DNA of 64,000 nucleotides, taken from Aphis gossypii. Taxonomy: Eukaryota; Arthropoda; Insecta; Hemiptera; Aphididae. Below are positions 1 through 12,639 of this stretch, in pieces; position 1 is the stretch's first letter, and every line of letters begins with the position of its first letter. The notes under the pieces were generated by a model. That model worked only from the letters and a program-made list of their open reading frames with translations, had not been told where the DNA came from and ran no database searches. The stretch lies in the NCBI RefSeq assembly GCF_020184175.1, contig NC_065530.1, forward strand, positions 29,117,260 to 29,181,259, written 5' to 3'. The translations under genes and the position numbers were made by a program.

Positions 1-1840
1 TTTTGCATCAAATAAATTGATCTACCTAATCTATGGTACGTCTTTGCTAACTTTATTGACTTAACCTAAGTTAATAACAATATTATAATGTAATAAATAA
101 AAGTACACGATATAATGATTTTGTCGAAAATAAATTCAAGTTCAGCCAATCATGTAAAACTAACAGAAAAATATGAACTAATACAAGTATAAATATTTTG
201 GTTTATCATAAAATATCCGTAAAAATAAAATTTTCATTATCTGCTCAGAATTGTTTTTTATGAGAATTCGTTGATTTAAATTCAAATTTAACATTGAAAT
301 TACAGTAAACAAATAAATTACTAGGCAACCTAAAATATAAGATTATAAATTTTAATAGAATAGGTAATATGATTTTAGAACAACGAAAACGTTAAGATGA
401 ATATAAATTTTATTGTGTTGATTTGCCTGAAATTTTTTGAACTATTAATAACATAAAATATTTGAATATTAGTTTAAAAATAACTGTACATTAGATTTTG
501 TTTAAGCCATAACTCATAATTAATAATAAATCTCACTAAAACAGAAAGCCTACTGAACTATATATGTACTCTGTTTACTGTATGATAAAAATAAATCATT
601 TATCAATATAAACATTTCAAGTTATATGCATGTTTATTTGCATACATTTTACTAAAATTATTTTATAAAAGATATACATCATAATATATTGTACATATTA
701 CATTAATTCATTATGACTATAATATTAAAATATATAAATAATAAATGAAATAATTAATTAATAAAAGTTTATTAAACAAAATAATACTTTCTTGCATACA
801 GTAATAATATAATGTTCAATGTTATGGTTTTGTTTTTATGATACTGAAGTTGAAGTCAATTATCTAATATTATTATTGAATATCATATTTTAAGCTAATA
901 TATTTAATGTAATACAAGAAACTGAAACACGCATTCGTATTTTAGTGTTCAAACAAAAATTATTTGATGAAAAATTTTTCAATGTGAAACTTATTTTTAA
1001 TCAAAAAATATCCATATTTATATATTTATTCTATATTCCTTTTATAAAATAACGATACAATTATTATTAATTCCATAAATGTGAATAAAATATAAATAAT
1101 TAAATAAAAGCAATTATGGATAAATTATGTGTCATATGCACTATTACTGTGTAGTAAGTAGTGAATTCTATTTCAGATCGTTCCTGAGATACAACAAGTA
1201 ATGAATAATAGTTATGTATAAGTATTATATATTAAAACTATTATTAAATCTCACCTAGAATTAAGTTAACGAGACAAATATCCTGCAGTGTAAATTTTAA
1301 TCAACACTTTTAAAATATTGAGTTTATTATGTTATAAATTATAAATTATTTAAAAATATTATTATATTATATTGTCTTATACAAAATCATTAATAACAAT
1401 TGAAATAGGGAAAATAAAATAAAAAAAAATTTTTTTTTCTATTTTTATTACATATTAATATTGTCACTAGAATTTTACATAATATAGTCGTTAATTTAAG
1501 AACTTGATATGACTTATAAACTAAAAGATTTGTTTACGATATTGTATAAATTATTGGGAATTTACACATACCATACATTTAATATACTTACTATACATTA
1601 AAATCTAAACTACACAATAGTAATTCTATGTTTCATGCATAATGCACAGATTTGAAGTTATTTTATTGATTTAGGTTGAAACTTGAGCCGTTACATCGGT
1701 TAATGTGTAATAGGTATACATGAGACAATTGAGGTTTAATTATGTTTTATAGACTAAAGAGATATAATAGTATATTATGTTAGGTTAGAATAAAGCACGT
1801 TATATGAGAGTTTATGGAATAAACAACCCAATATGGAGCT
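1..1840. other. AT-rich DNA, no gene seen
   Basis: Very A+T-rich, low-complexity sequence. I saw no long frame, tandem array or paired repeat. A splice-acceptor-like tract (ttctatttcag) near 1164-1174 is followed by about 15 open codons, too few to call. Confidence 0.6.
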
Positions 1841-1851
1841 ATATAGGTTAG

Positions 1852-1941
1852 TTTGATGGAAGGTATAGAAGAAAACAGAATATAGGTATATCGGATGAAT
1901 TGATTTTGGCAGGTTGGATTAATTTCAGAATTTTTACTTAA
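1852..1941 (+). pseudogene. Short coding-like fragment
   Basis: A 29-codon stop-free run begins just after TAG and ends at TAA (1939-1941). Residues are mixed (FDGRYRRKQN, then ISDELILAGW) rather than the Asn/Ile/Tyr/Lys-rich pattern of random AT DNA. A second short open run in another frame precedes it (ending near 1856), as a frameshifted remnant might show. No family is recognised. The length is expected by chance, so this is a weak call. Confidence 0.12.
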
Positions 1942-2053
1942 CACTTAAATTGTCGCAGGAATAAGTTTAATAAATATGTATTTATACTGAATCTCTTTAT
2001 TATAGCTAACAAGATGAGTCTCATAACATAGTGTGTTCCTTGAAAGAGCTTTC

Positions 2054-2060
2054 ACTCACC
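2054..2060 (-). other. Strong splice-donor-like site
   Basis: The minus strand reads CCAAG|GTGAGTG, a near-perfect eukaryotic 5' splice site with the cut between 2060 and 2059. The sequence upstream on that strand (above 2060) shows no convincing coding frame, so it could be a noncoding exon border or chance. Confidence 0.2.
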
Positions 2061-2482
2061 TTGGAGTATCAATCAAATGTTATTCGCTACATTTTATGCA
2101 TAAACGAGTTGCGATTTTGATGTATTTTATTTTTAAACGAATCAAATACAATTAATATACTATAAAACTGTGTTATTAATAATAAACATATATTATTAAA
2201 TGTTGTCCACTTGATATGCCAATATAGAAGGCCGGAGTATATGAGGGATATAAAGTATCTAGAAGCCCCCTCCCATTTGTTTTTAATAATTTACAAATAT
2301 TTAAAATAAAAATTTGTTTTTATATCAACATAAATTTTTTCAGTCATAAATGACTAAATCTTCAGTTTATTAAATTAACTACTGACCACTGCTGATATAT
2401 TATTATCTATATCTGTGCTATTGACTATTTTGTATCATAAAAATCATATGCAAATATTAATATAGCATCTAATAATGGATTG

Positions 2483-2530
2483 TTATTGATCAACAATATC
2501 CGCTGTTGTTGCCGGTCGTTGACTCGACAT
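2483..2530 (-). CDS. 15-codon ATG peptide, possible gene start
   Basis: On the minus strand a good initiation context (cgccaaaATGTCG) opens MSSQRPATTADIVDQ and stops at TAA (2485-2483). The Ser/Gln/Arg/Pro/Thr start is typical of real protein N termini and unlike the surrounding AT noise. No splice donor was found before the stop, so it is either a severed N-terminal remnant or a tiny peptide. Family unknown. Confidence 0.15.
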   Translation of the reverse strand: MSSQRPATTADIVDQ

Positions 2531-2539
2531 TTTGGCGAC

Positions 2540-5500
2540 TACTAACAGCAACAATGCTATACTTGTGTAAATTAAAAATATTATTATAATAATATACATT
2601 CGTCCGATAGGCTGTGAGAAACACTTTTAAAAGATTAAATCTTTTTAATCTTATTTTTAACCAAATATCAAAATCTAAATTCAACAAATATTCAGTATAC
2701 ATTATACAGGTTTCGGACTCCCACCAAAGAAAAAAAATTCTGAATACGGCCTTGCTAAAATGTTACAAATACATTTACATACGTTTTAACTGTATTGTTA
2801 GTATCTAATGTAACCTATCTTTAATAAATTATTATACCTACATTAACATAATAACGCTTACAATATTAAAAGTTGTTTTTTAAAGTTAGAAAGAATTATT
2901 ATATCTTATAAAATATAATATTACTATTATTTTATCATCAATGAAATGTTTAAATACTCAATATTTAAAAAACAATATACATTTTTTAAGCCATTGATTT
3001 CTATTATATAGACTATTAGGTTAATAATAAATATTACCTATTAAAAATAAAAAGTACTTTATTTATTGATGCATATTTATTATTTTTGCTCTTAAATTAT
3101 GGCATTCAAAGCAATTAAAAATGTAATTATTAAGACTAATAGCAGCTATAATTAAAATTTTAAGTTTGATAGTTAAAAAAAGTTATTATAATTTTTGGGT
3201 TGTCCAGCTCATGATAAAATATAACTATTTATAAAAGACTGCATTATAATAACGATCAAGTATTAATAATTCTTAATATTTTTTGCGTAACATAAATTAA
3301 TATAATACAGAATATTATTGAAAATATTTTTACCAAAAATAATTTATGTAAATAAATATATAAATAAATTTAATTTTATCAAATAAGGTAGTTATTCACA
3401 TCAATAAAATTTGACAAATTAACCAATTTATCTTCTAAAAAAATTATCATATTCAATAAGTATTTCCATAGTCTTTAATATGTCAAATTTTTAAGTCAAA
3501 ATTAAACTGAGTATATATTTTATATAATATAATATACATATCGATTACTTTCAATATTTTATGCCTTTTGAGAATTGCAAAAGTTCACTTTTTATTATAA
3601 TCCTCAATATATTATATATCTATATTTCGATAAATGTGTAAATTACAAACTCTTGCACCCGCTTGTGTCTACAAAAATCGAACAAAAATCAGGACAACTG
3701 ATGATATCAAACGTTAGGAATATTAAATTTCAAATAAACTATCTTAAGTACTTTCAAAATAGAAGCCTTAGCAGTATTCAAAGTCACTCAAAGAATTTAG
3801 CTTAACGATGAGAAAAGATATTCCGATAGTTTCATTACCTAAGCTCTCTAATCAGCATACACAATTTAAAAAAATATTGTATCAAGCTATTATTTAAAAT
3901 ATCAATAAACTATACGATCACAAAAATAATATATCTCTTAGATGAATTTCGGTATGTGAGTATATAACAAAAAAGAAGCTTACCAAAAATACTAAGAAAA
4001 CATAGTTAACTCATATTTATAATAATTTTGTTTTGTATATCTAACCACGGTTTAAAAAATTACAATAAATCCAATCATATTATCAAATGAAAAAACCAGC
4101 TATAAATTAATTTAAAAAATAATACACTTAAAGAGATCGAACAGACTATCTTAGCGTAGCCCAAACTAGTAATAATACCCATCAGTAAGTTTTTTTTATT
4201 TATTTTAATCAGCCACCTTACTAGGTTACAAATAGATACTTCATGATCAAGGTGGAAGATCAACATTTATGCTCAGCTTTTGGTAAAAGGATCATCTTAA
4301 TATACAGATAAATAGTAATACTAAATACCTATATACTTTTAAAATGCCAACAATATACTAAATTAAGACACATATTTTTAAAAAATTCTACAAGAAAATA
4401 TTATTCTTTCAATAAATCGCTTATTTAATATTAGGATCTATCAATATAGAACGATATGCATGTTTTGACTAAATAATAATTATATTTAAACATTATTTTA
4501 AATGTTAACAATAAAATTTCTTTGAAAAATTGTATCACGAATGTATCTTCGAATATTTTGAAATATAATGTATAAAGTGGCATTCTTTAACAAAATATAT
4601 TCATCCTGTAAATATTAAAATTAACGAATTTTATTTTAATAAACTTTCCAAAATCATTATTACTTTTACAGTAAAAAACTATGTACGATTGTCTATAGGT
4701 AATAGATGATGATACATACAATTTTTAAAATACTGTACTATTTTAAAACTTAATAGCAACTGTTTTGTTATAAAATATAACACATGCATGTAAAAAAACT
4801 ATAATATTATATTTAACATTCAATTAGCATACTAATAATAATGCAAATTACAATCAACCTAAAAGAAAACATAATATATACATATAATACTTGATTACTT
4901 CACTCGTATGGATTGTAAATTAACTTTATAAAAGTTCTATAATTCCTGACTGTTATTATTACCTCCATTTACTTCAATATACCAATCGAATATTTTTAGA
5001 ATGAATTAACATTTAAAATCATCTTTAGCTAAAATAATATTGCTTAATTATTTTTGAACGCATATACTTTCAAATACTCTATTAACAAAACAAATTATTA
5101 TGGTTTACTCAAAATAAACATTAGGCCATTTTGAATACTGTTAAATAATTTACAACAATCACTAAAGTTACCTGGTATATGTATATTAGTACTAAGTAGT
5201 TAAAATGAATTCGGCGTATTCTTTTAATTTTCACTACTTTATTATGACTAATCTGTGATAAAAAAAAAAAAAAATTGCAATTGAAATCTGAATTAAAATT
5301 GGAAGAATGTTAAATATATAAAAATATTTATATTTTCATATTTCATTAAAAATGTATGATTAAATGAATAGTAGATTTAATACTTGAAGATTTTATTTTA
5401 TTCTTTAATATTATTTCCTTATTATTTTTTTGTTTTAGTTAATTAATCAATGAAACATTATACCAAATCAATTTATATTTTATGTAATGTATCTGTATTA

Positions 5501-5740
5501 GTTAGAAAATGTTTATTTTTTATTTTTTTTAAGTATCATTATTTATTTATAGTATTAAATGATGGTATATGTTAATTTATTGGTAGGTACTATGTTAACA
5601 GTAGAGTATAATGTTGTTGAATATGTAAAATAAATAAAGTAAAAAAATACCTAATATATTAATATTTAACTCAACTATAGGTATATTATACAGTCAACTA
5701 TATTAATATGACAGCAAGCTTAGGATTGATTAAGTCATAT
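2540..5740. other. AT-rich DNA with two weak frames
   Basis: Mostly low-complexity AT sequence. Two frames have mixed residues: a plus frame at 3575-3805 (76 codons, no ATG start) and an ATG-led minus frame at 4266-4075 (63 aa, containing LDHEVSICNLVRW). Neither exceeds what is expected by chance and no domain is recognised. Confidence 0.5.
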
Positions 5741-5744
5741 CTTA

Positions 5745-6025
5745 TTGATATTATGCCAAGACACTTGCCCCTTACCACGCACTACTGTCAAAACAACCTT
5801 CAACCTAAACGTGTACTAACATTTCTATGCTATTAGTTTCGCATCGTTGAGGCAATGACGAACTATTGATCTCGTTGCTGGTTGGGTTCCTCTGTGAGAG
5901 GTGTAGAGGGAAGGGGAAAATGCCGTATAGTAGACACAAGGGGGTGTGAAAAATGTCGAGATTTTCTCGATGAAATCTATGCCTGAAGAATATTGTTTCT
6001 TATATTGATTATGATGCAACAAGTG
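5745..6025. pseudogene. GC-elevated coding-like block
   Basis: Clearly more G+C than its flanks, with several CpGs. The plus strand is stop-free from 5870 to a TGA at 5984-5986 (38 aa, including GKCRIVDTRGCEKCRD with a C-x2-C pair). The minus strand is stop-free for 66 codons over 5825-6022. Only one strand can be real, if either. It could be a mobile-element fragment or a conserved noncoding element. No family recognised. Confidence 0.2.
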
Positions 6026-6029
6026 TTAG

Positions 6030-9000
6030 TCGTTTTTTTTTTTTTGGAAAAATTTTCTTTTTTTCTCAAAAAGCCATTAACAATTTGGATTAATGCAGCA
6101 TTTTTAATACGATATTACTATAATATTTCATTACTCGTCTCATTACTTCGAACCAATTATTAAAGAAAAAAAATCGATGGATTATAACTCATAAAAACAA
6201 GTTGTATAAATATTTTATATTATCAATAAAAAAAAATAATTTTATATTCTACAGGTTAATAATATGTTAAACATTTTGATGCACATATAACGCAATTATT
6301 GAACTTATCGTTTATTTATCATTTATAAACGTATACGAATTTTAAGTTTCGTAAAGATGAATTAAATGATAGTGAATAGAAGAATGACGATCTAAGTAAA
6401 ATTAAACTGCTTTACATTAAACTTTATAAACAATTAAAAAAATAATGGTAAATTTTAAATTGGTTCAATAATCGATGCTTATAAATATGTTAATAATAAA
6501 AATTATTCTCTGTAATAGAATATACATTTAAAACTACTATTTAAAAAAAAGTATTATAAATTCCAATAATAAAATAAAGTGTTTAAAGTACTTATTTAAA
6601 AAATGTGAAAAAAAAAAAAATTAAAAACGTGAAATGAATAACTAAAAAATAGAACGTGTTACTTGGATAAAAGTAATTTCTTACCTATATTTAGAATTTT
6701 TTTTGAAGTTTCAACATATTATAATAGACTACAGAAAGATAAAAGTACAAATACTTGGAGAGTTAGACCCATATTATACATTATTTAAATAGGTCAACAC
6801 TATTAACAGGATCAACATGGTTAGTTATCAGTTTAAATGATTTTAATTAAATCTCGTTTTAGTTTATAAAATATTTCTTGGATAAATGCTAACCACAGTA
6901 ATGCTTAATTCTATTTTTAATTTTATTATTTTTTAGTAAATTTTTTAATATATTTTAAAATATTAACTTTTTCAGAAAATCATTATGTTTTAATGAGTAG
7001 ATACTTTTTAGTTCATAATCAAACTTCGATATATTCTAAATTAACTGAAGTAGGTACCACATATATAGTCATACAGATATTATATTAAAATTACATAACT
7101 TGTGGAATTAATAGAATTAAATAATAAATATCTTTAAGTATTACACAAATTAATAATAATATGGAATAATTTGTTCTAAGGATGAATCATTTTTGAAAAA
7201 ATTTGAAAAGTTTTCGTTAAAATAAATTCTTAATTTTTTTTTGATATTTCAAAAATAATTTTTCTTAATGAATTTAAATGGAAATTTATTTGTATATGCT
7301 CTAACAAAAGTTAAACAAAATACTTTTTAAAAACTCTTATATTCTTAACACTTTCATACTTTTAATATTATTTTTATTATTATTATTATCATTTAAGTTT
7401 TTGTAAACTTAAAGTCTTCTGTTTTTTGAATTTTATTAGAGTCAGGTTTTGCATTAAGTTTAAATAATAAAATTTAATGTAAATGTATTAAAGTTATGTG
7501 CAGTATCAATAATAATAAGAAGAAGAATTTACAATAATTATTAATCTTTATTATTGCCAAGTCCACAATACAATTAAATTTAATTAACATAAAATGCATG
7601 TACATTATAAATTAAAAAATAATACTGAATAGTATGAATATTGTGTGTCTATAAATTTAATAATGCTTATAGACCATTTTTATAAATAATTATTAATAAT
7701 TATTAAGCGAAGTTTTTGTTCAATTTTTTTTACAATATCGCATTACGTTTTATCTTGTAATATACATACTCGATTTTTTTTTTTTTTAAATAAATAAATT
7801 TTTTTGGAATAGGCAATATTATTAAGTATAAAATCTTAACATTTAGTTTGGATTTTAATTATTTTTAGAACATTAATTTTATTTTTTACAAGCTTTTTAC
7901 TAATAACTAATATGTAATAACCATAAAACAAAATAAAATAACCAATATATTTACTCGTAAATATATCATAGTATAATTTTGAATGAATACCAAAGATTAC
8001 ATTAACCTAACTACAGTATACTTAAATTATAATGAATACAATATTACAATATAGCGATATAAATTCCAATGTTATACATATATATATTCATAGCTTATAC
8101 TTTGAACACTTTATTATTATTGTTTTGACGAGCTAACCCCAATGACTATTTATCACTGACAACTTGGTCATTTTATGACAAGAGTTGACTTATTTTGTTT
8201 TGTAAAGTAGATGGAAAATATCAAAAAGTGACAAGTATGTAGTAATGACGGCAATGGTCATCAATCCTAATTTCTAAATTAATTTTACAACCAGTTGGAA
8301 TACTTTATGAAAACTATTTCCATTTATTAAACAAAAAATTTAAGTTATATGAAAATTGACTTTTCTTGTATATTTAAAGAATAGGTGCATTAATAATAAT
8401 TAAGAACGGATGAATAAATTTAACAAAAGTTCAAACATTTCATTATAGTGGTCATAGAAGAATGGTCCACGATTCTATTACACCTTGTATTAAGATATAT
8501 TGGTCATAAAAAAAATGTTGGTATAATTAAACTATAATTTATTTAAATTCTGAACTAATTATATTTTAACCACGCGCTGCTTTCAGTAACACATGTGTGC
8601 AATAACGTTCCGCTATTTTATTTATTCTCGTACGATTTCCTTGCCGTTAATACGTGTATGTTATGTCAAAAAAAAAACCCCGGAGGAAAATATCCATACA
8701 AACATTCTCAACAAATAATAATTTTACAACGTAGTAGTTTAATCAAACAAAAAAAGTCGTTTATTACAATTACATATAATATTATAAAAAATTAACAATT
8801 ATCACATAAGACTTCTCAGTCGCCACTAATCTACCTACCGTTAATTGTCATTAAATACATATAACGAATAACATATTAGCTAATCGTTGGCTAAAAAGTA
8901 TTACCCAATAATACACACAAAATTAAAAATCATAATCAAATAACAGTTATAATCAAGTAATTGAATGTTATAGGTCAACTAATAATAAGAATAACTTTAC

Positions 9001-9080
9001 ACGTGATGTCGCGATCGTACACAAAACAGCTTCAATGCACTACTAACTTTTATCCTCTCACAATTTAAGTTACAAATTAA
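6030..9080. other. AT-rich DNA, no gene seen
   Basis: Low-complexity AT sequence with a (TTA)n-like stretch near 7370-7390 and poly-T near 7775-7790. The patches at 8100-8270 and 8580-8700 are slightly richer in G+C but hold no convincing frame. Confidence 0.6.
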
Positions 9081-9084
9081 ATAA

Positions 9085-9682
9085 CTTACCTACTTTGTAC
9101 AATCTATATATATACCAGATCAACTCAACCATTTAGAAAAAATAGTTTTTAAGTATGCTGATGTTAAAGTAATATTCTTCAATCTCATCAATCTTAATCT
9201 AATGTTTCCGTAGTACTCGAGTTAAAATCAATGAAAACAAATCAATACAATTTTCACTTCTACAGTGATAACTCCACCAATCTTATTAATCAATATATTA
9301 ATGCCTCGTTCTAATACATTTAATTAATGACTAATCTGGAAAAAACATATACACATGACCATATTGTAAAAACTCGCTCCTCAAACCAATCTGGACCAAT
9401 GGAATTCAATTAGAGATGTAGCTAAAATATCAAACACTAAAAATATCAAAACTTACCGATCAAAAATTCTTCTTCTCAAACGATTTTTTTCATACTGACC
9501 TGTTCATAACCACAATACAAGAAGTAACAAAAATATAATGTAAAAAATTTCACAACCACTCAGGTCCACTTATAAAAAAATCTATCCTGTCACTCGATCA
9601 TTTCCAGGAGATCCTACAAAAAGTCTCAAGCACTAATGGCCAAGATATTTTCTCTGCTAGCTTAATATATAATGTAATATAA
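9085..9682 (+). pseudogene. Decayed coding region, possibly a non-LTR retroelement
   Basis: Five stop-free plus-strand runs tile almost the whole interval: 9085-9213, 9198-9314, 9327-9413, 9370-9498 and 9539-9682, in frames 1, 0, 0, 1 and 2. This is the pattern of one reading frame broken by indels and stops. Residues are mixed and polar (for example NHLEKIVFKYADVK, FHFYSDNSTN, QTNLDQWNSIRDV and LSLDHFQEILQKV). The first piece resembles the stretch before the GDFN motif in the apurinic-type endonuclease of non-LTR retrotransposons (YIP..., then VKVIFFN), but an intact GDFN is absent, so the family call is inference. There is no reverse transcriptase motif in view. Confidence 0.35.
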
Positions 9683-9689
9683 ATGATAT

Positions 9690-10570
9690 GAACACCTACC
9701 AAAGTACTGTCAGTGGATAGTTTCTTAAATAAATTTGTATTTCATATTTTTATTATTCGTATCTTTTACGCTCATTGAGATACCAACATATAGATTGTAC
9801 GATTAAAAAAAAAATCGTTAAAAAAATAAAATGTATATTTCTAATTTAATAGTATAAGTACTAACATTCAAATTAATATTTTATACTCTTATACATATAG
9901 ACTTTGGAATAATATAATAACAGCCTAATGGCTTGGGTTCATTTAACGTATAAATATTTATATTATATGTACTTTTATAAATCAATAGTTTAATAGTAAA
10001 ATCATTAGATAGGTTTTTTGTCATACTGACATTGTATTATGTATTGTGTTGTATATACGATATACCTAGCTATTTTCAATATAATATTTATGGTGTTTTT
10101 AAATTATATTTAAAAATGGATTATAATATTTTTGTGTACAAGACAATAACAATTTGTAAGCCATACACAAAATCAAATAAATAATATTTTCAAGTATGAA
10201 CCTAATACAAAATATTATAAACTAATAATAAATTTAACTAATAATTGATAATCCAATTACATATCTATTTAAATTTTTTGGTAAAGAAAAAAGTTTTATA
10301 TTTGTACTTATACATTTTTATTTTTTACAATAAAACAGAACACCACATTATAAAAATGTATACCTATATAAGTATGAAACAAGTTATGGAATCTTTTTTC
10401 ACGACTACGGACTAAAAGCAATACAGGCTTCTATACTAACGCACTTTTCTAGTTTAAAGTCTTAATAATATAGCAGTATATGGTAAAAAACAATGTTACC
10501 ATAAACTCTTCGATCAATGTCAAGGAATTTAGAAAAAAATTATTATACGAATTACGATTACAGTGAACTT
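9690..10570. other. AT-rich DNA, no gene seen
   Basis: Low-complexity AT sequence. A slightly GC-richer stretch at 10390-10450 has only short open runs. Confidence 0.6.
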
Positions 10571-10576
10571 ATGTAA

Positions 10577-10768
10577 ATAATTAAAAACGCAGATGGCTGT
10601 ACTACTAGTCATGGACTTGCAATTTATGTTGAAATAAGACAACGTTATCTGCAAAATTGTTGTGGGAAAAAGAGGTCTAATCACTACTATTTTGTGCAGC
10701 AGACTTATGTTTGGTATAGAACATTTTTTTTTCAAAAACGTTATTATATTTATAAATATCTAACCTAA
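10577..10768 (+). pseudogene. Coding-like fragment, 63 codons
   Basis: The plus strand is stop-free from 10577 to TAA at 10766-10768. The middle is rich in Arg, Gln, Cys and aromatic residues (AIYVEIRQRYLQNCC, then KKRSNHYYFVQQTY). An acceptor-like AG (aaaaacgcag) lies at about 10591-10592. The opposite strand is also open for 68 codons (10529-10735), so strand is uncertain. No family is recognised and the length alone is within chance. Confidence 0.18.
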
Positions 10769-10769
10769 C

Positions 10770-12140
10770 TTAGGTATTATTTCATTCAAAAATCGCTTTT
10801 TATATAATATAATATACACATATTTATGATAGTAAATAAATTAAATTATAGTATAATTTATAAGTATTGAATTTTTATATTACGAGCATATGTAAATTAT
10901 TTGATTTTTTTAAAAATCAATTTTGTGCTTTAGTTAAGTAAAAGATATCGTGTAAACGTTTGTAATTTGTTCGCTGATGCGAATTAATTGAATGCTGTAC
11001 ACATAACTAAAAAAAAGTTTAATTAATTTACATTTTGTGTTCTATACTTCAATACATGTCTATAAATTACTTTAAACAATAATTAAATGTTCAAATTCGA
11101 TTTTATATTATCTACAAACAATTAAGCATGTAAAATTTAATTTAATAAACAAAAATCTGAATTGAGTATACAGTAGGTCATCGTGCTATGAAGAATGTAA
11201 TGCATTAATTTCTGTTCATTGCATTTTTGATACAATGATACACAATTTTTAATTTATTGAAACATTTTAAAAGTAAATTAAATACATGAATAAGTTACAA
11301 TTAAGATACAATTAAAATTATTCAAAATATTTAGTATAAAAATTGTGAAATATATAGGTATTTAAGTTTTAAAAACCCAATATTTAATACTCGGTATTTT
11401 TAATTATCGTACTCTGATAGTTAGCCGAAATATTATATGTATATTTATGTTAGGTACTAATTACAGCAGATACAACAATTATTAAGTCACATTTTTTTTT
11501 AATTGTATATTTTTAGGTTTTATAAAGTTAAACCTAAATCATATTATACATAAATGTATAATTTCTACTCGTTTAATACTGACAACACTTGTATTTTTTA
11601 AATAGTAACTGTCGTAAAATAAGCAATTTCCATAAAAAAAATATCATATGTGAAACACTTGTAATGTGAACCTAATTAGCTTAAAATACATTTACCTTTG
11701 TATGTACCTATTAATTAATTGACTAATAAAATCGACGAATTAAACCATACGTATAATATACAGAGGAATTTGAGAGATAAATCCCCCCCCCCCCAATCCC
11801 GATGGTAATTTATGTAAAATATGTATGACGTATGTATATATACAATTTATATATATTATATATTAAGTAATATTGATTATTTTGAATTTTTTATGAACCT
11901 CTCCCCTTGGTTTTTTTTTTTTGTACGTGCTTGGAAACAACGATAATCCACAATAATATTATTTAATACGTACTTATATTATATTGTCTCGTGACTATAT
12001 TATTATTGAGATTCTACTTGGATTTTCCAAACCTTTACAGTATACACAAATTTCAAGTACCAACGTGATAAATACAATAATTTATAAATAATAGATATAA
12101 AACGTATATGGTTGTCTCTAATCCATAAACGTTTTTTTTT
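10770..12140. other. AT-rich DNA, no gene seen
   Basis: Low-complexity AT sequence, apart from the poly-C tract listed separately. No frame of interest. Confidence 0.6.
11783..11794. repeat. 12-base poly-C tract
   Basis: Twelve consecutive C residues in an otherwise AT-dominated region. Poly-C/G runs are rare here, unlike the many poly-A/T runs. It could be a replication-slippage tract or an assembly artefact. Confidence 0.85.
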
Positions 12141-12158
12141 TAATAATAAATAATACAG

Positions 12159-12204
12159 GTGAGTGATGTATATTCTACCCTTACAAGCCACCTGGCGCGT
12201 AAAG
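12159..12204 (+). CDS. Candidate 46-nt microexon
   Basis: A pyrimidine tract followed by aataatacag|gtgagtg could act as an acceptor ending at 12158. At 12204/12205 the sequence AAAG|GTGAGTTT is a strong donor. The 46 nt between are open in one frame only (VSDVYSTLTSHLARK). The first border, CAG|GTGAGT, is also itself a strong donor, so the two sites may instead be alternative donors of one exon. No flanking exon is identified. Confidence 0.15.
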
Positions 12205-12247
12205 GTGAGTTTCCTGCACTATACACTTTTACGTGTACGTGTAAAAT

Positions 12248-12340
12248 ATAACGTTCACGTTTACCTTAAACGCACGTTTTATATTGGTTGACATTGGTAA
12301 TACGGGTTGTGGATTAAATGGTTATAAAGCTATATGATAA
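12248..12340 (+). pseudogene. Possible PIF/Harbinger transposase fragment
   Basis: A plus-strand run of about 30 codons ends at a TGA near 12340 and contains RFILVDIGNTGCG followed by LNGYKA. Harbinger (DDE_4) transposases carry a 'F..VD(I/V)G..G...DG' segment around a catalytic Asp, and this piece fits the first half. The flanks hold near-palindromic acgtgtacgtgt words at about 12230-12242 and 12540-12550, which might be degenerate element ends. The match is from memory and short; neither the other catalytic residues nor the ends are confirmed. Confidence 0.2.
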
Positions 12341-12639
12341 CCAAAGTCATTTCGTATACATCTTTCGTTATCAATTTTGTTCGACCGTGTACAGTCGTGT
12401 AATAGTGTATATGAAATTGTTGAATTAGATCCAATAACATGGTAACGTGATATATCTTGCGGTTAGAACGTATAAGCACACTGGTATACCTAAAGCTTAC
12501 CATAGATACTAACCAATAACATCATATGCACGAACACGTGTACGTGTTAAGTGGATGTCTACTTTAAAAGTTAGATTATTTTATAATTTCGCCGTGCGGT
12601 TAACCGCGATAAACTGAGTTCTCATTACACCGTGTCATG

